In this document: positions 33,054 to 42,599 of the stretch, piece by piece
How the letters are laid out: each line of letters starts with the position of its first letter
Position numbering within the stretch: position 1 is the stretch's first letter
Source of the DNA: Lasiodiplodia sp. COLG20
Taxonomy: Eukaryota > Ascomycota > Dothideomycetes > Botryosphaeriales > Botryosphaeriaceae
NCBI GenBank assembly: GCA_009801085.1
Contig: VNWV01000002.1
Location: forward strand, 4,914,184-4,978,183
Reading direction: 5' to 3'
DNA length: 64,000 nt
Program-made: the position numbers and the translations under genes
Notes under the pieces: generated by a model
Database searches by the model: none
What the model was told of the DNA's origin: nothing
The model's input: the letters and a program-made list of their open reading frames with translations, nothing else

Positions 33054-34402
33054 TGCGCGGTGTGCCGGGGTTCTGGAGCGAACAGAGCAACGCAGCAAAG
33101 AGCAGGCGGTGCGAGGGCCTTGGAGAGCTGGGATTTGTTGTTCTGCAGTCGCGTGCGGGATGCGAAGCGCCCCACGCACAGCGCCCTGCCTATCCCTGCC
33201 CGCCCGCCAGCGCGCTGGTGCGTGGCCTTCCTATCACCCAACAGCTCGGCTCCAGGCCGGCCACCTCATCCTGTCAGCTCGCATGCGGGGGCCACGCACG
33301 TGAAGACCTGCGCAAAGTCCCCGCCGCCGCGCTGCGAATCTCCTGCAGGCTCGGACGATGCGAACGGGCGCTGCCAGGCACCAGTTCATCGCGCGGGACG
33401 ATATTCAGGGAAGGAGCGATCTAGCTCCAGCCCCGCAAGGCTAAGCAGCCACGCCCTCTGTCGCTCTCGCTTAGTTCCGCACCCGCCCTCCGCGGCCTGC
33501 CCACGAGTCAGCACCCGTCCTCTGCTTGCGTCGCCAGATGCACCACTCACTACCTCTCTGGCCCCCCTCTGTCGCGCTCTGCTGACTTCAGTCCCATGCT
33601 ACTCTCCTTCGACCCGCCCCGTAGCTGCAGCCATTAGCAAGCTCTTCCGACCCTCCGTCTCTGGCCCGTCAGCACTTAGCCCATCCGCCCAACACAATGT
33701 CGCACAGCTTCGTGGAACAGTCACATGCTGTCGGGCAGTCAGAATCGCCGCGTTGATCCAGCTTTCGGGGCATCCGAAGCGTAGACTCGCTCACGAAGCT
33801 GCTATTGGCACCGTCCGACAACTAGCGCTGTGGAAAAACGCCTCTCGATCCAACGGCCCGCTCCTCGCAACATACTTTACCGTCGGAAGCCCCGAGTGAC
33901 TCGATCCCTGAAGCCAGGGTCGCAAGGTAATAACCATGGGTCGGCCGAACTACCAAGGGCGACCGCATTTGTCAAACCTTCGGATCTTGAACTTGAGCGT
34001 TCGAAGTCGCGAGGCAGGGAGACGTCCGACTGTTGTCCAGCTGGATCACATTCACCAGTCGCATCAAGGGATGAAGGGCAGGTCCGACCGGAGTAACCCA
34101 ATGGTGGGATTCGCGGCATCTTCCATTCATTGAGCAAATGTCGCTATTGTGGCGCTCATGTTCTTGCATACGCGTCTTCAGCACTACTCTGCCATGGCCA
34201 AGGAACATCCTCGCTTGGTCTGGCCATGTTGTCTCGCAACTATTGCGCCAATTCGTGTGATCTCAGACCAGACTCCATTGAGACAAGTCCACCTGACCTG
34301 CATCAGCCAGCCGCAACCATGCCCTCCGTCGTTGCCATCAACGCCCCACGGCCACCAATGAAATACTCCGCAAGCCTTCGAGAGCAACGGCACCCGACTT
34401 AC
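33054..34402. other. spacer, no convincing gene
   Basis: GC-rich upstream region of the methyltransferase gene. A 280-codon open frame (33060-33899) on the plus strand is Pro/Arg/Ser rich and shows no domain; it was not called. Confidence 0.45.
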
Positions 34403-34487
34403 GTAGGTAGTTGAAGCGATCATCTGGACGTAGATGTTGAATTATTTAATACACGTCTACGTCTAGATAGTAGCTTCAACTACCCGC
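34403..34487. mobile_element. MITE copy E (palindromic core, diverged)
   Basis: GTAGGTAGTTGAAGCGATCAT pairs imperfectly with GATAGTAGCTTCAACTACCCGC around a centre GTTGAATTATTTAATAC. The CCGGAC motif has mutated to CTGGAC and CTAGAT, so this copy is older than C, D and F. Outer ends were not recognised. It lies 130 bases from the stop codon of the secreted protein gene. Confidence 0.75.
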
Positions 34488-34615
34488 GTACGTCTAATTC
34501 CTCGTAGAGAAAATTGCGAGTGATCATTCTTTTTGGCACCGACTTGACTGAGCCAGGCGAGACAAGAGCATCAAACGCTCAGGAAAACGTAAGGAAATAC
34601 AAAGACATTGAACAT

Positions 34616-35512
34616 TCATTCATCCGTATCAGCGCTAATCGTGCTGGTGCCGCCCCCACTGATCTCGCTGACGACCTGGGTGCCCACCACATCGCCCGCG
34701 GCGTTGACGTAGATGGCGCTGAAGGCCTCCAAACCGGGGAAGGGGTGGTACTCGTACATCCGTTCAGTCACCTGCTGCCCCTCGAACTCGGTCTCGTGCT
34801 CACGACCGGTGAAGCGCATGTCGCGGTCGTAGCTGCCGACAGTCTTCTCACCGAGCACGTTGCCGTCGTTGTCGAGGCTCTGGTCAACAATGGCGCCGTC
34901 CTGGGCCAGCTTGCGGTTGGTGTGTGCGTTGCCGCTGTAGTCGTTGACCGAGTAAAGGATGTTGTTCTCCAGCCGGAACGACTCGAGGTCCTCGCGAGAT
35001 TTGAGTTTGCTGCTTGAACTGCTGCTCGACGACGAGGAACTGCTTCCGCTCAAGCTGTCGGTGAGGTCGCCGGTGATCTCGCTTAGACCCTGTCCGAGCG
35101 CCGCCAGGGCAGGGTTGAGGTCGAGCGAATCGAGGATGTCTTCGATCATGGCCAACAGGTTGCCCAGGCGCGCCTCGAGCAGCACCTTCGCAGTCACGTT
35201 CTGGATCGTCAACGAGACGCGGTCCACGGAGGCATCGACACCCGCATTGAAGTCGAGCAGAGAGAGCACCTGCGCCGCCAGGTTGACCTTGGCCGTCAGG
35301 TTTAGCACTTCGATGTCAATTTCGCCCACGTGCACTGAGGCGTTGAGGAAAACATCCGGAGGCGGCACGTCCACGGAAGTATTTGCTTTTGTGTTGGCTG
35401 TTTCGTAGACGGCCGAGTCTGGGTCGCCCGTGTCGGTGAGAGAATAACCGAAGTAGCCATTTTGCGCGAGAGCGCTGAGGGTAAAAGAGAGGACGAGAAG
35501 AAAGAACTTCAT
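34616..35512 (-). CDS. secreted protein, divergent paralogue 1
   Basis: I do not recognise a named family. A single exon encodes 298 residues starting with a clear signal peptide (MKFFLLVLSFTLSALAQNG). The conserved core, about residues 49-140, runs from PPPDVFLNASVHVGEIDIEV to SLDLNPALAALG. It is made of alternating hydrophobic residues with NxT sites (NLTAK, NVTAK), suggesting beta strands or amphipathic helices. A Ser run (about 13 residues) follows, then a C-terminal domain with YDRDMRFTGREHETEFEGQ and EYHPFPGLEAFSAIYVNAAGDVV. It has no cysteines in the mature part. The neighbouring gene at 36414 encodes a relative in divergent orientation, with the same core and the same ending pattern. 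It is likely extracellular or cell-wall associated. Confidence 0.82.
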   Translation of the reverse strand: MKFFLLVLSFTLSALAQNGYFGYSLTDTGDPDSAVYETANTKANTSVDVPPPDVFLNASVHVGEIDIEVLNLTAKVNLAAQVLSLLDFNAGVDASVDRVSLTIQNVTAKVLLEARLGNLLAMIEDILDSLDLNPALAALGQGLSEITGDLTDSLSGSSSSSSSSSSSSKLKSREDLESFRLENNILYSVNDYSGNAHTNRKLAQDGAIVDQSLDNDGNVLGEKTVGSYDRDMRFTGREHETEFEGQQVTERMYEYHPFPGLEAFSAIYVNAAGDVVGTQVVSEISGGGTSTISADTDE

Positions 35513-36413
35513 GGTGGATTGGCTAGAGGATGTTGGCTGGAGCAAGGCGAAGGAAGAAAAAGAGCAGCGAGATCTAATGGCGCACGGGTACACTCAGGCT
35601 GAGCTGCGCAGGCGGACCTTCCACGTACACTGCTGATCTGATGTCTGCTCTCAGGAGGCACGGCGCTAGGAAAAGACGGCACAGCAAGGCACGGTCATGG
35701 GAAAACAAGAGAAGAAAGCGGTCCAGACGTGGTTCTGGCCGGTGGGGGAATGCGAGAACGGGCTGCATAGCGGCCTATAAGCGTGATGTTTATGCTTAAT
35801 CGGCCGGCATCTGCGCCTGGCGATGCATGGCCGTTGAGCCCGGAGCGGTGGACCGATGCCGGGGAAGCTCGCTTGCGAAATCCCATTGGCCAGGTTCGTT
35901 GAATTCTCTCGTTCGAGCAGACGGCAATTCGCCCGGTGCCTTGGACGGGAAATTGCACGTGGCTTGCCATGACGTCCGATATGAAACAGCCAGTGCTCCT
36001 GAATTGCCTAATCCGCCCTCCCCGCCCAATCTTATCACAACGCTGACCATCATGCGCCACATCCGACCCTTGTCTATACTGCGGGGGATGGACCCGCCAT
36101 TATGCAGCTCACCGGCTGGCTTGTTCGCCTTCTTTCATGGCATGATCTGGGCCATCGCGATCGATTAACGACGGACGGGCCCGCGCTTTTTTTCTGTCCA
36201 TGACTCCGCTCTCCTCTCCTAGTGCGTTGTTTTCGAGCTTTTGCCTACTGCTGCTTCCCCAGCGCACTGCGAGATCTTGCGCAACGCCCCTTCTTTTCAT
36301 CTGACAATCTTCAACCTTTCTCGCTCTTACTCTGCGTGCCGTCTCCATTCGCTATTTTCAATTGCGTGTGAAAAGGACAGAAAGGGAAATACAATACAGA
36401 AAGAGCATAAGGA
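35513..36413. promoter_or_regulatory. shared divergent promoter region of the secreted paralogues
   Basis: About 900 bases separating the two start codons. No gene was seen. A CTATAAG-like element at about 35773 is too far from either start to be assigned. Joint control of the pair is inferred from layout only. Confidence 0.35.
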
Positions 36414-37289
36414 ATGCAGCCAACTTCGCTTCTCATCAGCGCCTTTGGGCTGTTCGCCCTCAGCGCCGCGCAAACCACAACTGGAGGCAGCAGCGTATCC
36501 AGCGCCTCCGCTGGGCCAACTATCACTAGCCAAACAGCAACCTCGACTTTCCCTACCTCGACCCCTGGCACCAACTCAACTACCGGCGGTGGGTCCAGCT
36601 CGGGCGGCTCCAACGCTGGTAACTCGACGGTACCGGACGTCTACCTCAACGTGCCAGAACTGTCCGTCGGGCGCATCGAGTTGGACGTGGACCGGCTGCG
36701 AGCCGACATCAACCTGAACGCGAACGTAGCACAGCTAGTCCAAATCAACGCAGGCGTAGCCGTGTCGGTGGAAAAGGTCAACATCACCATCGCCGACGTG
36801 AACGCGGAGCTGGAGCTGGTGGTGCGGCTGGGCCACCTGGTCGACATTGTCAACCGCGTCTTCTCCAGCCTCGACCTCAACCCGCTGCTGATCACGGCCA
36901 TCAACAACGTCACCAGCATCGTCGACACGGTCGTTGGCGCCGTCGACGGCTTGCTCGGCAGCATCACCCAGGGCGGCAGCACCCTCAACTTCCTCGTCGA
37001 CAACCTTGGCAACATCGTGCAGGAGGTCACGGGCGCCGCTGGAGATACCGTGAGCTCCATCGTCGGCAATTACCAGCAGAACATGACACAGGTCGGCGAC
37101 GTCACGCAGCTCGCCAACGGCCTCGTCCAGAAGACGTTTGAGTATTCGCCGCTGAACAGGCTGGTTGATATCGTCTTCAATGCTGCTGGTCAGGTCGTGC
37201 AGGCGACGGTGCAGAAGAGTGGTTCGTCTTCGTCGACGAGCAGTACCGCGGCGGCGACCGGTACGCCTGCGGCGAGGAGAAGGCTGTAA
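36414..37289 (+). CDS. secreted protein, divergent paralogue 2
   Basis: A single exon encodes 291 residues with a signal peptide (MQPTSLLISAFGLFALSAAQ). A Ser/Thr/Gly-rich linker of about 55 residues, suited to O-glycosylation, follows. The core (VPDVYLNVPELSVGRIELDV through SLDLNPLLITAIN) aligns with that of the gene at 34616 across about 90 residues, including the NxT sites in VNITIADVNAE. The C-terminal part ends in FEYSPLNRLVDIVFNAAGQVV, again matching the partner's YEYHPFPGLEAFSAIYVNAAGDVV. It ends in a low-complexity Ser/Thr/Ala tail, a little like a GPI-type linker but without the hydrophobic end that a GPI signal needs. Function is unknown. Confidence 0.82.
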   Translation: MQPTSLLISAFGLFALSAAQTTTGGSSVSSASAGPTITSQTATSTFPTSTPGTNSTTGGGSSSGGSNAGNSTVPDVYLNVPELSVGRIELDVDRLRADINLNANVAQLVQINAGVAVSVEKVNITIADVNAELELVVRLGHLVDIVNRVFSSLDLNPLLITAINNVTSIVDTVVGAVDGLLGSITQGGSTLNFLVDNLGNIVQEVTGAAGDTVSSIVGNYQQNMTQVGDVTQLANGLVQKTFEYSPLNRLVDIVFNAAGQVVQATVQKSGSSSSTSSTAAATGTPAARRRL

Positions 37290-38398
37290 GACAGAAAAAA
37301 AAAAAGAAAAAATCGGGTCGGATTTACGGTCCTGTATACACAGGCCCCACCGGTGCCCCTGCAAAACCCCTTTTCAGGAATTTTCCCCCTCTACCCCAGC
37401 TGGGAAGGTGGTGGTGTGTAATAGCATGAGGTTCAAGACCAATACCTACTACACACCGCACCATAGGCCCCTTACGGAGACCCTTAGGTACAAGGCCACC
37501 TCACTAGCATTGTTTATAACCAACTGGATGGAACACGGGGAAGAGATGTAGGGACGAAGAAGGTTTCTGCCCAACCAGGTATTTTTAATGCTTTATATCA
37601 TGCGATTACGTTTTTTTATCGACGCCGCAAAATGTACATAGGAAGTTTCTCTGCCACCTTTCGAAATCTCGGTGAATCGAATCTACCCTCGCACATACGA
37701 TCAACATCAAGGGATTGCAGAGACGGATGAAACCGGGGGGATCTGCCGTCAATACTGAAGATGAGTGTGGGGAGCAGGCCTTCTGTACTACATTGACAGC
37801 TGGGGTACTTCCCCTTCCGGCGATGCCGGCAGCACAGGACTCCTCGCCTCCAGATTTTCGCTCTCACGAACCCTCGCGCAGGATCATAGGAGCGGGAATT
37901 ATCATCGCAAGGTCAGCTCCCCTTCACGACCATTATTGGGGACGTGCAACTCACAGGTGTGATGTTGCGCAGATGAAGTCCAGCGCTATCAAGGATCGAA
38001 TAGTCTGCTAACAGCCAATAGAAGCTCGCGTTTCTCCTACAGCTGCGGCGCTGCTGTGCGCAGTCTGCTCTAGTTTTTCATCGCCTCTTCACTGGTCTAG
38101 AACATCTTCACGACCTTTTCGTCAGCCTTCAATCAGAGACATGCATGCAGGCTTGCCCAATGCCGTGTCACCACACTTTCCCGCAACAGTTTAACCAGAA
38201 CGATGGGAACCCGTATAGTCTTCTAGTCGAGTAGTGCAAGAAACTTGATTTCCAATTATAAAAAGAACTGACATTCCCCGACGTTACCCAGTACAGCGCG
38301 GGTTTCAAAAAAGCTGTTTTTCTTTCGGCTTATATGCGTTAATCCCTGCTTGCTCGCTGCAGGACAACGGAAAGCAAAGCAGAGCAACGCAACCAACC
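37290..38398. other. spacer, no gene seen
   Basis: About 1.1 kb between the secreted protein stop and the SDR start, with an A run at 37300-37310. No gene is supported. Confidence 0.5.
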
Positions 38399-39964
38399 AT
38401 GCCGCTCTTCCAACCGACCCTCCACGCCCCGCCCGACGAACCCACCCTCGAGGACCACACCATCATCATCACGGGGTCCAACTCGGGCATCGGCCTCGAG
38501 ACGGCGCGCCAGCTGCTGCTCCGCCGCGCGTCGACCGTCATCCTCGCCGTGCGCAACATCCACAAGGGCGAGTTGGCCAAGGCCTCGCTGCTGTCCGACC
38601 CGGCCATCCAGCATGCCAATCCGACCGCCGCCGTCGCCGTCATGGAGCTCGACATGGCCGACTACGACAGCGTCGCGCATTTCGCCGCGGCCGTCACGGC
38701 GACCCTGCCGCAGCTGCACTTGCTCGTGCTGAATGCTGGATGCGGCGGCGTGGGGAATGCGGGAGGCGGCAAGAAGAATAGCGTCGTCGAGCGCAACAGC
38801 AGCGAGAGTAGCGCTAGCAGCAACGGGAGCAGCAGCGCGGGAGGCTCCTCGTCCTCATCATCCGGCGGCGGCGGTGGCGGTGGCGAGCGAAGCTGTGGAG
38901 GCGAAGGCGGAGGAGGAGGTGGTGGTGGTGGCGCAAGAGTAGGAGGTGGCGGCGCGGGAACTGGTGGTGGTGAAAGCAGCACAGAAATCAACAACACCAA
39001 CAACAGGCACGAGCGCACGCTACAGGTCAACTACCTGTCCAACGTGCTGCTCCTGCTCGCGCTGCTGCCCCTGCTTCGTGCGACGGCCGCCCTTTGCGGC
39101 CGCCCCTCGCGCGTCACCTGGACCGGCAGCCGCGCCCACGCCCTTACCGCCCGCACCAGCGTCGCCCACCTCGCCCCCTTCCGTCCCGGCGACTCGGTCC
39201 TGGGTCGCCTCGACCAGGCTGCTGCGGAGGTCGACGACCACAATCGCGGGCAGCGCCGTCGCCGCCGCCGTGGCGAGTCGCCGGGGGGTGAGCGCAACCA
39301 CCACCATCACCACCACCCCCAGCAGCGGGAGGAGGTGGGGGAGAAGGAGGAGGGAGCGAGGAACGGAGGAGGTGGAGGTGGAGGGAAGAGGTTGCAGCAG
39401 TGGCGGCACTACTTCGACCCCTTTACGCGGTACGCTGATAGCAAGTTGCTTGCCGTGTTCTTTTTGTACGAGCTGCGGCGCCGGTTGGGGGTGCTGGAGG
39501 ACGGGGAGGGCGGCGGGGTGGTGGTGAATATGTTTTGCCCCGGCATGGTGGATACCCGGATTGGTGATGCGCTGCCGTGGTATCTACGATTGCCGTGGAA
39601 TGCGATGAAGGTCCTGCAGGCGCGGAGCGTGGAGCAGGCGGGTTGGGTGGCTGTTAATGCGGCCGTGGTGGCGGGGGAGGAGTCGCATGGGAGGTTCTTG
39701 GGTGATATGGAGGTCTTTGAGTGAGTGTTGTACCCTCCCCTTGACGATGTTGATCGGTGATGCTGACTGTGGAGGGAAAGGGAGACAGACTTTATCAAGA
39801 GCGAGGATGGGAGGAAGATTCAGGCGATGCTTTGGGAGGAGACGACGGCGGAGATGTCGAAGCTGATGGAAGTGCCGGAGTGGATGAAGAGCGGTGGAGG
39901 ATCCGAACATGAGATTGTCAGCGAGAAGAATCTTATGATGCAAGCTGACATGTCAGACAGGTAA
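38399..39964 (+). CDS. short-chain dehydrogenase/reductase with low-complexity insertions
   Basis: Two exons fit: 38399-39720 and 39781-39964 (501 residues). The open frame runs three bases into the intron, ending at a TGA within GTGAGTG; splicing adds 61 residues starting ETDFIKSEDGRKIQAMLWEE, the normal C-terminal helix of this SDR subgroup. The cofactor loop is TGSNSGIGLETARQLL near residue 26. NAG of the active-site strand is near residue 112, and the catalytic pair is in RYADSKLLAVFF. Between NAG and the next helix (LQVNYLSNVLLLLALLP) sit about 90 residues of Gly/Ser repeat, and a second His/Gly/Glu-rich insert precedes the active-site Tyr. These more than double the usual spacing. The core motifs stay in frame, so the enzyme is probably functional, though the inserts are unusual. 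Confidence 0.85.
38760..38990. repeat. Gly/Ser-coding low-complexity tract within the SDR gene
   Basis: Dense GGC/GGT/GGA/AGC triplets encode Ser-rich then Gly-rich sequence. All length changes must be multiples of three because the frame is kept on both sides. Confidence 0.8.
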
Positions 39965-40386
39965 CAAGTCGAGATATCTGCGAAGAGATTGTGCCGCTGG
40001 GATTGTTAGACGAGTATTTCGGTATCGTTTTCGATGTTCCGGCGAGCGTTTTGATCGGATGCAGATTCTTTACCAGTGATGCTTCTCTTCACCATGTTTT
40101 GCTTCTTAGCACTGCACTTCAGGAATTACTCGCATGTCCATCTCATGATTTTGGGGGGTAGCTTACATGCGCAATCGACGTAATGGCCTATGGGAAGTCG
40201 GCTCATTCATTACCCCACACTTCGCTCCTGCTTCCAGCCAGCTGCGTCCAGGCCTGCCAATGCAGCGCCACGTAGACCCTTGATCGTCTCTTATCATCTT
40301 TCAAACTTCCGTAGCTCTTTGCTGACGAGGCTGAAATTCAGCCTCATTCAAACAACGTTCATAAACCAACCAGTCTCTCCTGAGTC

Positions 40387-41513
40387 ATGGCACCATCGTG
40401 GGAGTCATTTTCACATGTTAATCCAGAGGATTCTGCTCATTCACACACAATGGTCGAACCTACGAGCGCAATCTTGGCGATAATCCATATCGCATTGACG
40501 ACAAGCAAAGAGCTGTCAGAAGCCATCTCAACCATGAACAACAGCAATGCAGAGGTCACCCGGGTTCACTCTGGTTTGATCATTCACACGGCTTTGCTCA
40601 GACAATTTCACTCGACAATAGATAAAGCGAATTCGATCGGCGCAGAAATGGCTCAACATGATGACCTTGGGCAGAATGTGGTTAATGGAAACAAAATCAT
40701 CATAGAGGAGATGAAGAAATTGGTCAGGGATCTCGGGCTTCCGAGCAGTGAAGACGTGGTCAACCCCTGGGACAGGTTTCTTTTCCGCTGGCGGTGGTAT
40801 CTGTACAAACCAAAGATGACGGCGCTGCGGCAGGAGCTGGATTCCATCAAAACTTCCATGACGCTATTCGTTTGCATGGTGGATCTTGAGAAGAAGATGA
40901 ATGATCCAACTGAGCGAATCAGTGAGGCTTGGTACGTCACGCCTGGACTTTTTTCCTAATTTGATGAGGCTGATTGTGTCACAGTATCACCCTCGAAGAG
41001 CAAATCTTTGAGCTGAAGAAATTGTTGAAGCTGCAGAAAAAAGAGATCCGAAAGACCCGGGAACGGCTCGATTACGTCGACGAGAAGAGAATGCCAGCTT
41101 TGACCGTCGACAGGCAGATTTGGGATCTCGCGAACGAACAGCACCGAAGATTGGAGCCATTACGACGGCAAAGACGGATCGAACAGCTGGGACCACTGCA
41201 GACTCGATGGCCCAACGATTCGGGAACTTCCTTTACATCTCAAGGTTCGCCATCTTACGCGCCATCACCGCCACCACCAGGTGACGGCCCCGTCGCATCG
41301 CCGCCCCCGCGTGAAGTTGTTTCTCCCCTGTCGGTACCACTTAGCTCACCTCCACCCCAGGGGATGCGAAGCCCAAGGATCCGAATTGTCCAAACGACTA
41401 GCTCGCCAAGATCGCAGGATATGGACGCCGTATCGTCAATAGGGACAGTCAATGCGGACGATATGCCGCAAAGAAGCGAGGTTAGCAAGCATACCTTAAA
41501 GACCGTGACCTGA
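40387..41513 (+). CDS. coiled-coil protein of unknown function
   Basis: Two exons fit: 40387-40931 and 40985-41513 (357 residues), with a 53-base GT-AG intron. I do not recognise a named family. A start at 40450 (MVEPTSAILAIIHIALTTSKEL) is equally possible, has a better context and begins at the conserved-looking hydrophobic helix. The first 200 residues look helical, with regularly spaced Leu/Ile. This resembles the N-terminal regions of some fungal NLR and Helo-like proteins, but I cannot confirm it. Exon 2 begins with a strong charged coiled coil (LEEQIFELKKLLKLQKKEIR). The C-terminal 120 residues are Pro/Ser rich and disordered. No signal peptide is present. Confidence 0.6.
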
Positions 41514-41829
41514 AAGGTTCATGCTGACGGACGCAACAGTCTCCAAGGAGATGGCTTCGAGATCACCGCAGGCATCAAGAAGCAGGCGTTGAACATGAGC
41601 AGGTCTATCATGATAACGGTCCGGAGAATGCTCCGCGGACGCGGGAGTCCTCTCGGAAAACACGAAGAGGCGAGGGAAGCCGGAAGCATCAGCATTAACG
41701 TCAAATTTTTGAAAAGGAAAACTTTGGAATGCTCAGATATCTCTTTAATGACTATGGTCTGTTTTATTTCAAGCCCTATACGTCAATCATAACAATTTGT
41801 GTAGCATGAAATCGGTAATCGGAGTAAGA
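41514..41829. other. spacer before MITE copy F
   Basis: A short run of codons after the stop (around 41525-41600) reads as a charged, Ser/Arg-rich peptide in another frame and may be 3' UTR. No gene is supported. Confidence 0.4.
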
Positions 41830-42044
41830 TACAAGACCTCATTGAACTATCTTTGTGCTCATGTCATAGGTGGTTGAAGCTATCGTCCGGACGAGAATGT
41901 GAATTTAAAAATTCTAGTTACACGTCCGGACGATAGCTTCAGCTCCCCACATATGTTGTTTTTTTTAGGAAAATGCTGGGGCATGGTTAGGACCAGGGCC
42001 TTAGTATACTTCACGCTAGCCTTCGGCAGCGATAAGCCCCTGTA
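41830..42044. mobile_element. MITE copy F
   Basis: The inner palindrome is at 41869-41950: GGTTGAAGCTATCGTCCGGACG pairs with CGTCCGGACGATAGCTTCAGC around AATTTAAAAATT. The T run and then GCTAGCCTTCGGCAGCGATAAGC lead to the right outer end, CCCCTG followed by TA at 42043-42044, as in copy C. The left end is tentatively TACAAGACCTCATT at 41830. Copies C, D and F are close in sequence and are the youngest-looking members. Confidence 0.82.
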
Positions 42045-42599
42045 CCAACAGCCTATCGCGCATGGCTCAGCCCCCATGGCCCCCAAACCCAGCTGAATCG
42101 AAGAGGGCTTTTCTAATTGGTCGAGATTGATGACATAGCCCTCTTGTATTCCCTAGGCGAGACTGTATCGCTAGCGTTGCTGTACACCCCGGTGCGCTGT
42201 GTCTTTTTTTAGTCTGCGCTTGATTTAGCCGGTCAGCGAAAGGTGGCATGGTGGAATCATAGCTATTGACAGGACAACCTCTGATTGCTTGACTTGACGC
42301 GGTACAAGGTGTCGGCTGAACTCCAGTTGGGAGATGCAAGGGCCCTGTTCGAGCCAGCCACCGATCGTCGCGCGCTTGGCCGGAATCATGCGCAACCCTC
42401 TTTTGTATAGCTGTCGCCCATGGCATTAGTTCCTGTACTGCAAGAGCAAGGTAGAGATAGCCCCCATGGATCTCAATATAGAAAATGGTTCCATACTGAG
42501 GGGATGATCATCAAGCGCATGCCACATATAAACGCTGGCACTTCATTTCTGCTTTCTCCACCAGAAAGCCAGGACTTCATTGTCTTGATAATTTCGAAG
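42045..42599. other. spacer, no gene seen
   Basis: About 550 bases between MITE F and the start of the 760-residue membrane protein gene. An in-frame ATG at 42420 precedes the chosen start but would add sequence without family character. Confidence 0.5.

Noticed and set aside
33060..33899. 280-codon plus-strand open frame
   Set aside because: Pro/Arg/Ser-rich without domain, overlaps the promoter of the methyltransferase gene, and is one of several open frames produced by GC-rich sequence.
42420..42599. upstream in-frame ATG for the 760-residue membrane protein
   Set aside because: Would add 60 residues with no family character; the ATG at 42600 begins the hydrophobic, NxS-containing N-terminus.
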